The notes under the pieces: model-generated | Seen by the model: the letters and a program-made list of their open reading frames with translations, nothing else | Database searches by the model: none | Told to the model about the DNA's origin: nothing | In this document: positions 1-8,259 of the stretch, one piece after another | Layout: the number at the start of each line of letters is the position of its first letter | Numbering within the stretch: the stretch's first letter is position 1 | Program-made: the position numbers and the translations under genes | Assembly (NCBI GenBank): GCA_004555335.1 | Contig: SFII01000011.1 | Span: forward strand, 1 to 21,533 | Length of the DNA stretch: 21,533 nucleotides | Direction of reading: 5' to 3' | From: Coriobacteriaceae bacterium | Lineage (GTDB): Bacteria; Actinomycetota; Coriobacteriia; Coriobacteriales; Eggerthellaceae

Positions 1-671
1 GCGGAAAGCGGTGCCGGGATGGTGCCGTTGCCGGGCAGGCCCATGCCGATGGCCTCGGTAAGGCAGTTCATGGAGTTGGCGGTGTACATGCCGGAGCAGA
101 AGCCGCAAGACGGGCAGGCATGCTCTTCGTACTCGCGCACGCCGTCTTCGTCCAGGGTACCCGCGTAGAACGAGCCCACTGCCTCGAACATGTGGGACAG
201 GCAGGTGCGCTCGCCATTGCGCAGGCGGCCGGCCAGCATGGGGCCGCCGGATACGAAGATGGTAGGAACATTCACGCGAGCCGCTGCCATGAGCAGGCCG
301 GGTACGTTCTTGTCGCAGTTGGGGATCATGACCAAGCCGTCAAACTGATGCGCGACCGCCATGGCTTCGGTGGAGTCGGCGATCAGGTCGCGGGTGACCA
401 GGGAATACTTCATGCCGATATGACCCATGGCGATGCCGTCGCATACGGCGATGGCGGGAAACTCGATGGGCGTGCCGCCGGCAGCACGTACGCCTGCCTT
501 GACTGCCTCGGCGATCTTGTCCAGGTCCATATGGCCGGGAACGATCTCGTTGTACGAACACACCACGCCGATCAGGGGGCGCGACATCTCTTCTTCGGTC
601 AGACCCAGGGCATACATGAGGCTGCGATTAGGCGCGCGGCCGATGCCCTTCTTGGCGTTATCCGATTTCAT
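1..671 (-). CDS. ilvD: Dihydroxy-acid dehydratase IlvD, N-terminal part (3' end off the window)
   Basis: Converts 2,3-dihydroxy-isovalerate and 2,3-dihydroxy-3-methylvalerate to the 2-keto acids in valine, leucine and isoleucine synthesis (cytoplasm). The reading frame runs from ATG at 671 down to base 1 without a stop, about 223 residues of a family usually near 550-570. The three cysteines that hold the Fe-S cluster in this family are visible: C38 (VVCSYNEI), C119 (NCDKN) and C192 in CPSCGFCSGMYTANSMN; the CDK motif also supplies the Mg-binding Asp-Lys. GGAGG lies about 10 bases upstream of the ATG. It is the fourth gene of an ilvB-ilvN-ilvC-ilvD row, 133 bases after ilvC, with a terminator-like hairpin in that gap. 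Identity is secure; only the C-terminal half cannot be checked. Confidence 0.96.
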   Translation of the reverse strand, partial: MKSDNAKKGIGRAPNRSLMYALGLTEEEMSRPLIGVVCSYNEIVPGHMDLDKIAEAVKAGVRAAGGTPIEFPAIAVCDGIAMGHIGMKYSLVTRDLIADSTEAMAVAHQFDGLVMIPNCDKNVPGLLMAAARVNVPTIFVSGGPMLAGRLRNGERTCLSHMFEAVGSFYAGTLDEDGVREYEEHACPSCGFCSGMYTANSMNCLTEAIGMGLPGNGTIPAPLS

Positions 672-737
672 TGGCGGAAAACCTCCGATCAGTTTCTCTC
701 TGTGCATAAGCGGCTCCGTCACTGCAAAGCCGCATCA

Positions 738-778
738 AGAAAAGCAGGGGCGAAGCCCACGCGGAAGCCTGCCCCTGC
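738..778 (-). terminator. Terminator or attenuator between ilvC and ilvD
   Basis: On the minus strand an 8-bp perfect GC-rich stem (GCAGGGGC / GCCCCTGC, loop 19 bases) is followed directly by TTTTCTT. It sits 26 bases after the ilvC stop and 67 bases before the ilvD start. It could end part of the ilvBNC transcripts and lower ilvD expression; no convincing promoter was seen between it and ilvD. Confidence 0.65.
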
Positions 779-804
779 ACGATGACCTTTTTCAGAGCGT
801 TCGA

Positions 805-1824
805 CTAGTTGGAAGCGTTGTCCAGGTCGGTGTCGTTCTTCCACAGCATGTTCTCACGCAGCTGTGCGCCGACGATTTCCATCTGATGCTTGGCCAGATG
901 GTCGCGCTTGGAGTTGAAGAAGGTACGGCCGTTCTTGTTCTCGGCGATCCAACGGCCTGCGAAGGTGCCGTCCTGGATGTCGGACAGGACCTCGCGCATG
1001 CGAGCCTTGGTTTCCTCGTGAGGGATGACGCGGGGGCCGGATACGTACTCGCCGAATTCCGCGGTGTCGGAAATGGAGTAGTTCATGGCACCGATGCCGC
1101 CCTTGATGACCAGGTCGATGATGAGCTTCATCTCATGGATGCACTCGAAGTATGCGTTCTCGGGCTGATAGCCTGCCTCGACCAGAACCTCGAAGCCGCA
1201 GCGCATCAGGTCGACGACGCCGCCGCACAGGACAGCCTGCTCGCCGAACAGGTCGGTTTCGGTCTCTTCGTACATGGTGGTTTCCATGATGCCCGCACGG
1301 GCGCCGCCGATACCGGCGATGTATGCCAGGGCGATGTCCCTGCAGTTGCCGGTTGCGTCCTGCTCGAATGCGACCAGGCAGGGAACGCCCTTGCCTGCCA
1401 CGTACTGGGAACGGACGGTATGGCCGGGGCCCTTGGGGGCAGCCATGAACAGGTCGACGCCTTCGGGAACCTGGATCAGCTTGTAACGGACGTTGAAGCC
1501 ATGAGCGAAGGCAACGGCGTTACCGGGCTCCAGGTTGGGGAGAATGCTCTCGCGGAACACGGCGGGAACGACCTCGTCGTTGATCAGGATCATGACGATG
1601 TCGGCGGCCTTGGTTGCCTCTTCGACGGTCATGACCGCAAGGCCGGCTGCTTCGGCAGCAGCGATGTTCTTGGAACCTGCACGCAGGCCGACGACAACAT
1701 CGACGCCGGAGTCCTTCAGGTTCATTGCATGGGCATGGCCCTGGGAGCCATAACCGATGATGGCGACCTTCTTGCCGTCCAGGGCTGCGAGATCGCAGTC
1801 ATTCTCATAGTACATTTTTGCCAT
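805..1824 (-). CDS. ilvC: Ketol-acid reductoisomerase (NADP+), class I
   Basis: Isomerises and reduces acetolactate or acetohydroxybutyrate to the dihydroxy acid, the second common step of branched-chain amino acid synthesis. The 339-residue length is typical of the short class I enzyme. The Rossmann motif GYGSQG is at residues 24-29, the NADPH-binding loop GLRAGSKN near 47-54, the catalytic His at 108 (AHGFN), and the metal ligands D191 and E195 (ETDLFGEQ) and E227/E231 are in place. The ATG at 1824 lies inside the end of ilvN, giving a 20-base overlap; a modest AAAGGCG sits about 9 bases upstream, so translation may depend partly on coupling with ilvN. Identity is very secure. Confidence 0.98.
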   Translation of the reverse strand: MAKMYYENDCDLAALDGKKVAIIGYGSQGHAHAMNLKDSGVDVVVGLRAGSKNIAAAEAAGLAVMTVEEATKAADIVMILINDEVVPAVFRESILPNLEPGNAVAFAHGFNVRYKLIQVPEGVDLFMAAPKGPGHTVRSQYVAGKGVPCLVAFEQDATGNCRDIALAYIAGIGGARAGIMETTMYEETETDLFGEQAVLCGGVVDLMRCGFEVLVEAGYQPENAYFECIHEMKLIIDLVIKGGIGAMNYSISDTAEFGEYVSGPRVIPHEETKARMREVLSDIQDGTFAGRWIAENKNGRTFFNSKRDHLAKHQMEIVGAQLRENMLWKNDTDLDNASN

Positions 1825-2359
1825 AGTCGAATTCGCCTTTCTCTTTCGTGGCTTCCGTAATCGTATTCATGCCGCGCTCGATGGCAACCATGCCCGTGCG
1901 GACCAGTTCCAGGACCCCGAAGTCCTTCACCAGTTCCACGATGGCATCGGTCTTGCTTTCCTCGCCGATGATGGCGAGGGTGAGCGAGGTCTGCGAGACA
2001 TCGATGATGCTCGCGCGGAAAATATTCGCAATCTGGATGACCCTGTCGCACACTTCCGGCCTGTCCGCCCTTACCTTGAGCAGCACAAGCTCGCGGCGGA
2101 TGGACTTTTCGGGGCTCAGGATCTTCACCGAGTGCACGAAGATCAGCTTGCTCAGCTGATTCGAGAGCAGCTCGATATGCCTGTCATCCGCAACGACCTC
2201 GATGGTCATGCGGCTGACGGTGGGGTCGTCGGTGGTGCCTACTGCCAGGGATTCGATGTTGTAGCCCTTGCGGGAGAACATGCGCGATACCTGGGAGAGC
2301 ACGCCTGATTCGTTGTCGACCAGGACGGACAGGGAATGCCGCCTTGCTTCTTCTGCCAT
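1805..2359 (-). CDS. ilvN: Acetolactate synthase small (regulatory) subunit
   Basis: Regulatory partner of IlvB; it binds valine and activates the catalytic subunit. The protein is 184 residues. An N-terminal ACT domain covers about residues 8-80 (HSLSVLVDNESGVLSQV, then the KGYNIESL segment typical of the family), and the C-terminal ALS small-subunit domain about 85-165. The frame is open further upstream into ilvB, but the ATG at 2359 is chosen because a perfect AAGGAGG sits 8 bases before it and the homology starts there. The start follows the ilvB stop by 13 bases. The 3' end overlaps the start of ilvC by 20 bases in another frame. Confidence 0.97.
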   Translation of the reverse strand: MAEEARRHSLSVLVDNESGVLSQVSRMFSRKGYNIESLAVGTTDDPTVSRMTIEVVADDRHIELLSNQLSKLIFVHSVKILSPEKSIRRELVLLKVRADRPEVCDRVIQIANIFRASIIDVSQTSLTLAIIGEESKTDAIVELVKDFGVLELVRTGMVAIERGMNTITEATKEKGEFDYGKNVL

Positions 2360-2372
2360 TGGAATCGCCTCC

Positions 2373-4082
2373 TTAGCACAACAGGAACGACGTGATGTCG
2401 TTGCCGCCGGCAACCATGGGCCTGACCTTCTCATCGGTATCGATCGCGCAATCGATGACGTAGCCATGCCCGCATTCCAGCGCCTCATGCAGCGCTTCTT
2501 CGAATTCCGCCTGATTGGTGCAGCGGCGGCCCTTCAAACCGAAAGCCTCTGCGTACTTCACGAAATCAGGGGAACGGTCCAGGGTGGTCTGGCTATAGCG
2601 CTCGTGGTAGATAAGCGTCTGCCACTGGCGCACCATGCCCAGAACGCTGTTGTTGAAGATGATGGTGATGACGGGGATATCATACGCCTGTACCACGGCG
2701 AGCTCGTTTCCGTTCATGCGGAAGCAGCCGTCGCCGGTGATATGCACGACCGTCTTGTCGGGATTGCCCACCTTCGCGCCAATCGCCGCACCCAGGCCGA
2801 AGCCCATGGTACCGAAGCCGCCCGAGGTGATGAGCTGTCCAGGATAATCGTAATGGAAATGCTGCGCCACCCACATCTGATGCTGGCCGACATCGGTTGC
2901 CACCATGGTGTCCTGCGGGCAGATGCGCGCGATGGACTCGGTGATCTGGCTGGGAGTGAGCGCCTTGTCCGATTCGGGGTATTCGGTCTCAGTGGGATAC
3001 TTGAATACCTCTTCCTTCCAGTCGGCATGGTCCATCTGCTCCAAGCGCTCGACCAGAAGCGCCAGCACCTGGCCGGCATCGCCGATCACATGATGGTCGA
3101 CGATGACGTTCTTGTTGATTTCGGAACGGTCGATATCGATCTGGATGATCTTCGCCTGTGCGGCGAAAGTAGCGGGGTTGAGCGCCACACGGTCGGAGAA
3201 ACGGCAACCAACGGCGATGAGCAGGTCGCAGCCGTCGACTGCATGGTTGGACGCCTGGCTGCCATGCATGCCGATCATGCCGGTGGTAAGCGGGTTCCTG
3301 CCGCGGAAACCGCCGGCACCCATGAGGGTGATGGCGACCGGGGCGTCCACCAGCTCGGCGAACTCCTTGAATTCCTTATCCGCGCGACCGCGCACGACAC
3401 CGCCACCGCAGATGATCATGGGGCGCTTTGCTTCCTTGATCATCCGGACCGCAGTCTCGATGTCTTCCATCACGGGTTCTGCAGGCTTCAGATCGGACTC
3501 GTTCGCACGGCGCTCGAGCAGGCGCTTCAGGCGGCCCTGCGTATGATGCAGCTCGCGGGGCAGGGTTTCGAACTCCGCCTTCTCGGCGGTTGCATTCTTG
3601 GTGATGTCGATCATCACGGGACCGGGGCGACCGCTGCGTGCGATGGCGAAGGCCTCGCGCACCACGTCCGCCAACTCGTCGGCGGAGCGGACCATGTAGT
3701 TCCACTTCGTGATGGGCATGGTGATGCCGGTGATGTCGACTTCCTGGAAGGTGTCCTTGCCGAGCAGGTTTTCCGCCACGTTGGCCGTGATGAATACCAC
3801 GGGAGAAGAATCCATATAGGCGGTTGCGATACCCGTGACCAAGTTCGCGCAACCGGGACCGGATGTTGCGAAGCACACACCGACCTTACCCGTGGATCGA
3901 GCATAGCCGTCTGCCGCGTGGGCAGCACCCTGCTCGTGGCTGGTCAGATAATGGGTGATTTCCGGATAATCGATCATCGCATCGTAGATGTTCAGGATCG
4001 TTCCACCTGGGTACCCGAAAATCGTGTCGACCTCCTGTTCGCGCAAACACTCGAAGAGAATTTGCGAGCCGGTCAAAAGCAT
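2373..4082 (-). CDS. ilvB: Acetolactate synthase large (catalytic) subunit, biosynthetic
   Basis: Thiamine diphosphate enzyme that condenses two pyruvates, or pyruvate and 2-ketobutyrate, to start valine/leucine and isoleucine synthesis. It has 569 residues from the chosen start. The catalytic Glu is E50 (SHEQGAAHAADGYAR); the ThDP/Mg motif begins with GDG at 450-452 and ends with IIFNN about 28 residues later. An in-frame ATG 14 codons upstream (4124) exists, but AAGGAGG is placed 8 bases before the ATG at 4082 and the family homology begins there (MLLTGSQILFECL). The first gene of the ilvBNCD row, 193 bases after pheT. I saw no leader peptide rich in Leu/Ile/Val and no T-box in front of it. 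Confidence 0.98.
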   Translation of the reverse strand: MLLTGSQILFECLREQEVDTIFGYPGGTILNIYDAMIDYPEITHYLTSHEQGAAHAADGYARSTGKVGVCFATSGPGCANLVTGIATAYMDSSPVVFITANVAENLLGKDTFQEVDITGITMPITKWNYMVRSADELADVVREAFAIARSGRPGPVMIDITKNATAEKAEFETLPRELHHTQGRLKRLLERRANESDLKPAEPVMEDIETAVRMIKEAKRPMIICGGGVVRGRADKEFKEFAELVDAPVAITLMGAGGFRGRNPLTTGMIGMHGSQASNHAVDGCDLLIAVGCRFSDRVALNPATFAAQAKIIQIDIDRSEINKNVIVDHHVIGDAGQVLALLVERLEQMDHADWKEEVFKYPTETEYPESDKALTPSQITESIARICPQDTMVATDVGQHQMWVAQHFHYDYPGQLITSGGFGTMGFGLGAAIGAKVGNPDKTVVHITGDGCFRMNGNELAVVQAYDIPVITIIFNNSVLGMVRQWQTLIYHERYSQTTLDRSPDFVKYAEAFGLKGRRCTNQAEFEEALHEALECGHGYVIDCAIDTDEKVRPMVAGGNDITSFLLC

Positions 4083-4090
4083 GTTCTCAA

Positions 4091-4097
4091 CCTCCTT
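4091..4097 (-). promoter_or_regulatory. Ribosome binding site deciding the ilvB start
   Basis: Minus-strand AAGGAGG with an 8-base spacer to the ATG at 4082. It lies inside the 14-codon in-frame upstream extension, so it argues for the shorter protein. Confidence 0.85.
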
Positions 4098-4193
4098 TTC
4101 CTTAATCGATTCACTCGATTGCATATTATGCGCCCCGAGTTCGTCTCATTTCCCTTGCTTAACGTATTTGTAACTAATCAAGTCCCGAATACA

Positions 4194-4230
4194 GAATCCC
4201 GTCACCTCAGGGTAGCAGGCGACGGGATTC
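4194..4230 (-). terminator. Strong hairpin in the pheT-ilvB gap, possible terminator
   Basis: A 10-bp perfect stem (GAATCCCGTC / GACGGGATTC, 17-base loop) lies 45 bases after the pheT stop. On the minus strand it is followed by TGTATTC, with no real U-run, so it may be an inefficient terminator, a processing site or a leader structure for ilvB. The remaining 110 bases to ilvB are AT-richer; a CATAAT at about 4126-4131 could be a -10 but no matching -35 was found. Confidence 0.4.
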
Positions 4231-4275
4231 CGATTGCATCTCTACCAGGCGTTTCAGCTGATTTTCAGGAAGCGC

Positions 4276-6741
4276 TTAGCCGCGGACCTCGGCACCGGTC
4301 GCCTTGCTGACCTTGGTCACCAAACGGGCATGTGCCTTCTCGACTTCCTCGCCGGTAAGGGTACGGTCGGCCGCACGGTATTCGAGGGCATACGCCATGG
4401 ACTTCTTGCCGGCACCCAGGCGCTCTTCGCTGCGATAGACATCGAACAACTGCACGCTTGCCAGCAGCTTGCCGCCGGCGGAGCCCATGCACTGCACCAG
4501 ACGCCCGTTGGTCACATCCTCGTCGACCACGAATGCCACGTCCACGTTCACAGGCGGGAATTCGGGAACCTGCTCGTAATCACGGGCAAGGCGGGACGCT
4601 TTCACCAGCGCATTCACATCCAGCTCGAAAGCCACAACGGGGGCATCGGCCTCGAAGGCATCCACCGCGAGGGGATGGATTTCGCCAACCCAGCCGATAA
4701 CGGCACCCGCCGCCATCATCTGGGCGGCACGTCCGGGCTGCAGGAAGGGAGCATCCTGCGCCTCGATCTTCCTGAACTGCACCTTGGGCAAGGCGAGTTC
4801 GCGTGCGACGCTTTCCAGCACGCCCTTACCATCGAAGAAGTCGAAGGGCACGGGAGACACATTCCAGCCCACAGCGCGCATGGCACCTGCGAGAACGCCT
4901 GCAATCATCTGGCGTTCCTTGGGCTGCTTGCGTCCTTCGGCGGCCGCGAACACGGCACCGGTCTCGTACAGCTGGATATTCTCCACGCCGTGGTTCTGAT
5001 TATGGGCAACACTGTGCAGAAGGCCGGGGATCAGGCTCTGGCGCATAACGGACTGATCTGCATTCATGGGATTGATCAGTTCGACGGCCTCGCCGGAAAC
5101 GCAGCCATCCATGCGCAGCATCTTCAGATCCTCGGGATTCGCCAGCGCATAGGTCATGGTCTCGTTCAAACCGCAGGCGCGCAGGGTATCATGCAGCTTC
5201 GCCACAACCTGCTGTGCTTCGCTGTAACGACCCACGCGGCCGCGGCCGCCAGGCAAAGTCGAAGGGATCTTCTCCATGCCGTACAGGCGCAGTACTTCCT
5301 CGTACAGGTCGATCTCGCGCTCCAGGTCGGGGCGGAAGCTGGGAACGGTAACGTCGAGCACGTCATCGCCCGCATCGGCGACGACGCAGCCCAGACGGGT
5401 CAGGATGTCCTCCGCTTCGGAACGTGCGATATCGGCGCCCATCATGGAGCAGAAGCGCTGATGGCGGAACTTCAGCTGGATGGCCTGCTCGCGCACGGGC
5501 CATTCGTCGACGGCACCCTTGCATACGGTGCCGCCCGTGAGCTGCGCGATCAGGGCAGCCGCGAAATCGGCGTTGCGCTCGATGCGGTCCGCATCCACCT
5601 TGCGCTCGTAGCGGATGGAGGATTCACTGATCAGGCCCAGGTTGCGGCTGGTGCGGCTGGTGTGGGAGGGGCTGAAGGTAGCCGCTTCCAGCAGGATGTT
5701 CACGGTCTCGTCGGTGACTTCGGTCTCCAAACCGCCCATAACGCCCGCCAAAGCGATGGCGCGCTCGGGCGTGGCGATCACGGTCATGTCGGAGATCAGC
5801 TCTCGTTCCTCCCCGTCCAAGGTGGTGAACTTCTCGCCCTGCTCTGCAGCACGAACGATGATGTTGGCACGACCCTGGTCGTCCTTATCCAGCTTGTCGT
5901 AATCGAAGGCATGCAGGGGCTGGCCCAGCAGGAACAGCACGTAGTTGGTGATGTCGACGACGTTGTTGATGGGTCGTGCGCCGGCAGCGGAAATGCGCTC
6001 CGCCAACCATTCGGGACTGGGACCCACCTTGACGTTGCGGATGACGCGTGCGGTATAACGCGGGCAGAGCTCGGGATCGGCAATCTGCACGGTGCACAGG
6101 TCGCTTGCGGGCTGATCGTCTTCCACCAACTCGACACCAGCGGTTACATCGGCAACGGGTACGCGGTACATGGCGCCGACCTCACGGGCCATACCCTCCA
6201 TGGAGAGGCAGTCGGGACGGTTGGGGGTGATTTCCAGGTCGAGGATACGGTCGGAAATGCCCCAGTACCGAGCGAAGTCCATGCCCACAGGAGCATCCTC
6301 GGGCAGGATCATCAGACCGTCAACGCCGTTATCGCCCAGGCCCAATTCCTTAGAGGAGCAGTTCATGCCCATGGAAACCTGGCCGCGCAGCTTGCCCTTC
6401 TTGATCTTGAAGTCGCCAGGCAGGACAGCACCCACCATGGCAACGGGAATCTTGTCACCCTGCTGGAAATTCTGCGCGCCGCAGACGATCTTCAGGGGTT
6501 CGGGATTTCCCTGGCCATCGGTGTTGCGGTCGGCAACATCGATGAGGGTGCACCACAGGTGGTCGGAGTCGGGATGGGCTTCCTTGCTGACCACCTGGCC
6601 CACGACGACGCCGATGAAGGCAGCGCCGGATTCGTCAACGCCTTCAACGCCGGTACCGGTCAGGTCCAGCTTGTCGCAGAACGCCTGCGTATCGGAAGGA
6701 ACCTCCACGTATTCACTCAGCCATTTGCAAGATACTTTCAC
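4276..6741 (-). CDS. pheT: Phenylalanine-tRNA ligase beta subunit
   Basis: Beta chain of the alpha2-beta2 phenylalanyl-tRNA synthetase; it binds tRNA-Phe and carries the editing site. The 821 residues fit the full-length bacterial form. In order: N-terminal segment, EMAP-type tRNA-binding OB fold at about 40-155, B3/B4 editing domain at about 210-390 (GARPINNVVDITNYV, then ALAGVMGGLETEV), B5 domain about 405-475, catalytic-like core, and the C-terminal FDX-ACB anticodon domain from about 728 (FPPVNVDVAFVVDEDV to the end). The start codon is GTG at 6741, supported by AGGAGG 7 bases upstream, which overlaps the pheS stop. The 11-base gap to pheS shows a two-gene operon controlled by the upstream T-box. 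Confidence 0.98.
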   Translation of the reverse strand: MKVSCKWLSEYVEVPSDTQAFCDKLDLTGTGVEGVDESGAAFIGVVVGQVVSKEAHPDSDHLWCTLIDVADRNTDGQGNPEPLKIVCGAQNFQQGDKIPVAMVGAVLPGDFKIKKGKLRGQVSMGMNCSSKELGLGDNGVDGLMILPEDAPVGMDFARYWGISDRILDLEITPNRPDCLSMEGMAREVGAMYRVPVADVTAGVELVEDDQPASDLCTVQIADPELCPRYTARVIRNVKVGPSPEWLAERISAAGARPINNVVDITNYVLFLLGQPLHAFDYDKLDKDDQGRANIIVRAAEQGEKFTTLDGEERELISDMTVIATPERAIALAGVMGGLETEVTDETVNILLEAATFSPSHTSRTSRNLGLISESSIRYERKVDADRIERNADFAAALIAQLTGGTVCKGAVDEWPVREQAIQLKFRHQRFCSMMGADIARSEAEDILTRLGCVVADAGDDVLDVTVPSFRPDLEREIDLYEEVLRLYGMEKIPSTLPGGRGRVGRYSEAQQVVAKLHDTLRACGLNETMTYALANPEDLKMLRMDGCVSGEAVELINPMNADQSVMRQSLIPGLLHSVAHNQNHGVENIQLYETGAVFAAAEGRKQPKERQMIAGVLAGAMRAVGWNVSPVPFDFFDGKGVLESVARELALPKVQFRKIEAQDAPFLQPGRAAQMMAAGAVIGWVGEIHPLAVDAFEADAPVVAFELDVNALVKASRLARDYEQVPEFPPVNVDVAFVVDEDVTNGRLVQCMGSAGGKLLASVQLFDVYRSEERLGAGKKSMAYALEYRAADRTLTGEEVEKAHARLVTKVSKATGAEVRG

Positions 6742-6752
6742 AGTGGCACCTC

Positions 6753-7835
6753 CTAGAACTGGCGCAGGAAACGCATGTCGCCTTCAAGCAGCATGCGAAG
6801 GTCGGGCACGTTGTACTTCAGGCATGCGATGCGCTCGACGCCCAGGCCGAAAGCGAAGCCGGAGTAGACCTCGGGATCGATGCCGGCATAGGCGAAGACG
6901 TTGGGGTCGACCATGCCGCAGCCCAGGATCTCGATCCAGCCGGTTCCCTTGCACATACGGCAGCGTTCGCCGTTATGCAGATGGCCGGTTCCGCCGCAGA
7001 CGCCGCAGCTGACATCGGCTTCGGCAGAAGGCTCGGTAAACGGGAAGAAATGAGGACGGAAGCGGGTCTTGCGATCAGGTCCGAAGATAGCCTTGCATAC
7101 GTAATCGAGGGTGCCCTTCAAGTCGCCGAAGGTGATTCCCTTGTCGACAACCAGGCCCTCGATCTGGTTGAACTGGGGCAGGTGGCTGGGGTCGGCCACG
7201 TCGCGGCGGTACACCTTGCCGGGGGCGATCATGTAGATGGGCGGCTCCTGGCGCTCCATCACGTGGGCCTGCACGCCGGAGGTCTGGGTGCGCAGGAGCA
7301 CGTCGGATTCGCCGCGCACTGCAGCCACGTCGCCGGAACGGTCGACCACGTAGAAGGTGTCCTGCATGCCGCGCGCGGGATGGTCTGCCGGGGTGTTGAG
7401 CGCTTCGAAGTTATAGTAGTCGGTTTCCACTTCCGTGCCGGTTTCGATCACATAGCCCAAGCCGATGAAGATCTGGGAGATCTCGTCGGTGATGCGGCTG
7501 ATCAGATGGCGGGTGCCCATCTGCTGGCTGCGGCCAGGAAGGGTGATATCCACCGCGCCCGCCTCCATGCGGGCTTCCAGCTCGGCGCGGCCCAGCTGGG
7601 ACTTCTTTTCCTCAAGCGCCGCCTCGACCACATTGCGTACCGTGTTCACGGCCTTACCCACTTCGGCACGCTCTTCTTTAGGCACCTGGCCCATGGAGCG
7701 CAGGTAGCCGGTCAGCGTACCGGACTTGCCCGTTACGGCAACGCGCACCTGCTCGAGCGCTGCGGTATCCTGCGCAGCCTCGATGGCGGCGAGTGTTTCC
7801 GCCTGCAGGGCGTTCAGTTCATCAACGATTGCCAT
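6753..7835 (-). CDS. pheS: Phenylalanine-tRNA ligase alpha subunit
   Basis: Catalytic chain of phenylalanyl-tRNA synthetase (class II aaRS), 360 residues. Visible are the N-terminal coiled-coil arm (about 1-90), motif 2 (VYRRDVADPSHLPQFNQIEG), the FTEPS segment, and motif 3 (GFAFGLGVERIACLKY). Between FTEPSAEADVS and WIEILGCGMV is a zinc-knuckle-like insert with C277, C280, C292 and C295 (CxxC-N11-CxxC); shorter versions of this insert occur in Gram-positive PheS, so it is a family variant and not an oddity. ATG at 7835 has a purine-rich AAAGGAAGG about 5 bases upstream. It follows the T-box terminator by about 20 bases. Confidence 0.98.
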   Translation of the reverse strand: MAIVDELNALQAETLAAIEAAQDTAALEQVRVAVTGKSGTLTGYLRSMGQVPKEERAEVGKAVNTVRNVVEAALEEKKSQLGRAELEARMEAGAVDITLPGRSQQMGTRHLISRITDEISQIFIGLGYVIETGTEVETDYYNFEALNTPADHPARGMQDTFYVVDRSGDVAAVRGESDVLLRTQTSGVQAHVMERQEPPIYMIAPGKVYRRDVADPSHLPQFNQIEGLVVDKGITFGDLKGTLDYVCKAIFGPDRKTRFRPHFFPFTEPSAEADVSCGVCGGTGHLHNGERCRMCKGTGWIEILGCGMVDPNVFAYAGIDPEVYSGFAFGLGVERIACLKYNVPDLRMLLEGDMRFLRQF

Positions 7836-7855
7836 CTGCCTTCCTTTCTAGAATG

Positions 7856-8145
7856 AAAAAGCCCCTTCCCGTCCTTTGATCCAAGGACGAGAAGGGGCTC
7901 TCGCGGTACCACCCTGGTTGACGGACCCGGTGTTCAGCAGATCCGCCCGCTTGTTCGCCCGATAACGGGGGCAACCGATGGGGCCTACTCGCGCGGGGCC
8001 TATTCGATAGGCGGCACCGCCTTTAAGCGCCACAGCTGGTAAAGTGAATCGCCGCGCATGCCGCCCGAGCCCTTCCAGCCTATGGAGCCCTTCTCTGGTT
8101 GCCGCACGTTACCGCAGCGCTGTCTTCGTCATAGCTTTTGAATAT
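7856..8145 (-). ncRNA. T-box riboswitch sensing uncharged tRNA-Phe, leader of pheST
   Basis: All diagnostic parts are on the minus strand. The 5' end carries CTATGACGAAGACAG (about 8119-8133) and an AGAGA motif, as in T-box stem I. The conserved T-box AGGGTGGTACCGCG is at 7902-7915. Its TGGT can pair with the ACCA end of tRNA-Phe, which has discriminator A. A 16-bp terminator stem with a five-base loop lies at 7861-7899 and a run of five Ts at 7856-7860. A TTC (Phe) codon followed by a purine at 8046-8048 is the likely specifier. In this family uncharged tRNA stabilises the antiterminator and allows pheS-pheT transcription. The T-box call is certain; the specifier placement is by reading, without folding. 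Confidence 0.95.
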
Positions 8146-8163
8146 TGGATTGTGCAACTGTGC

Positions 8164-8169
8164 AGTATA
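8164..8169 (-). promoter_or_regulatory. Candidate -10 element for the pheST T-box transcript
   Basis: Minus-strand TATACT (5 of 6 to TATAAT) is placed about 25-30 bases before the conserved 5' end of the T-box, which is the expected position. The -35 region would overlap the preceding terminator stem and matches poorly (TTTGCG), so this is tentative. Confidence 0.35.
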
Positions 8170-8170
8170 T

Positions 8171-8206
8171 CAAAGAAGGGAATCGCCGCAAAACGGCGAT
8201 TCCCTT
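8171..8206 (-). terminator. Intrinsic terminator after the acyl-CoA ligase gene
   Basis: A 13-bp perfect stem (minus strand AAGGGAATCGCCG, five-base loop, then its complement) ends in TTCTTTG. It lies 53 bases after the ligase stop and just before the T-box transcript, separating the two units. Confidence 0.8.
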
Positions 8207-8259
8207 TCGTATCGATTCTTCAGGGAAACGGATAGGCAGCCCAACAAGATACCTGCAGC

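Noticed and set aside
2268..4310. Plus-strand open frame of 680 codons opposite ilvB and ilvN
   Set aside because: Same shadow effect; IlvB and IlvN catalytic and regulatory motifs are complete on the other strand.
4234..6756. Plus-strand open frame of 840 codons opposite pheT
   Set aside because: pheT is certain on the minus strand; the plus-strand translation has low complexity and no domain.
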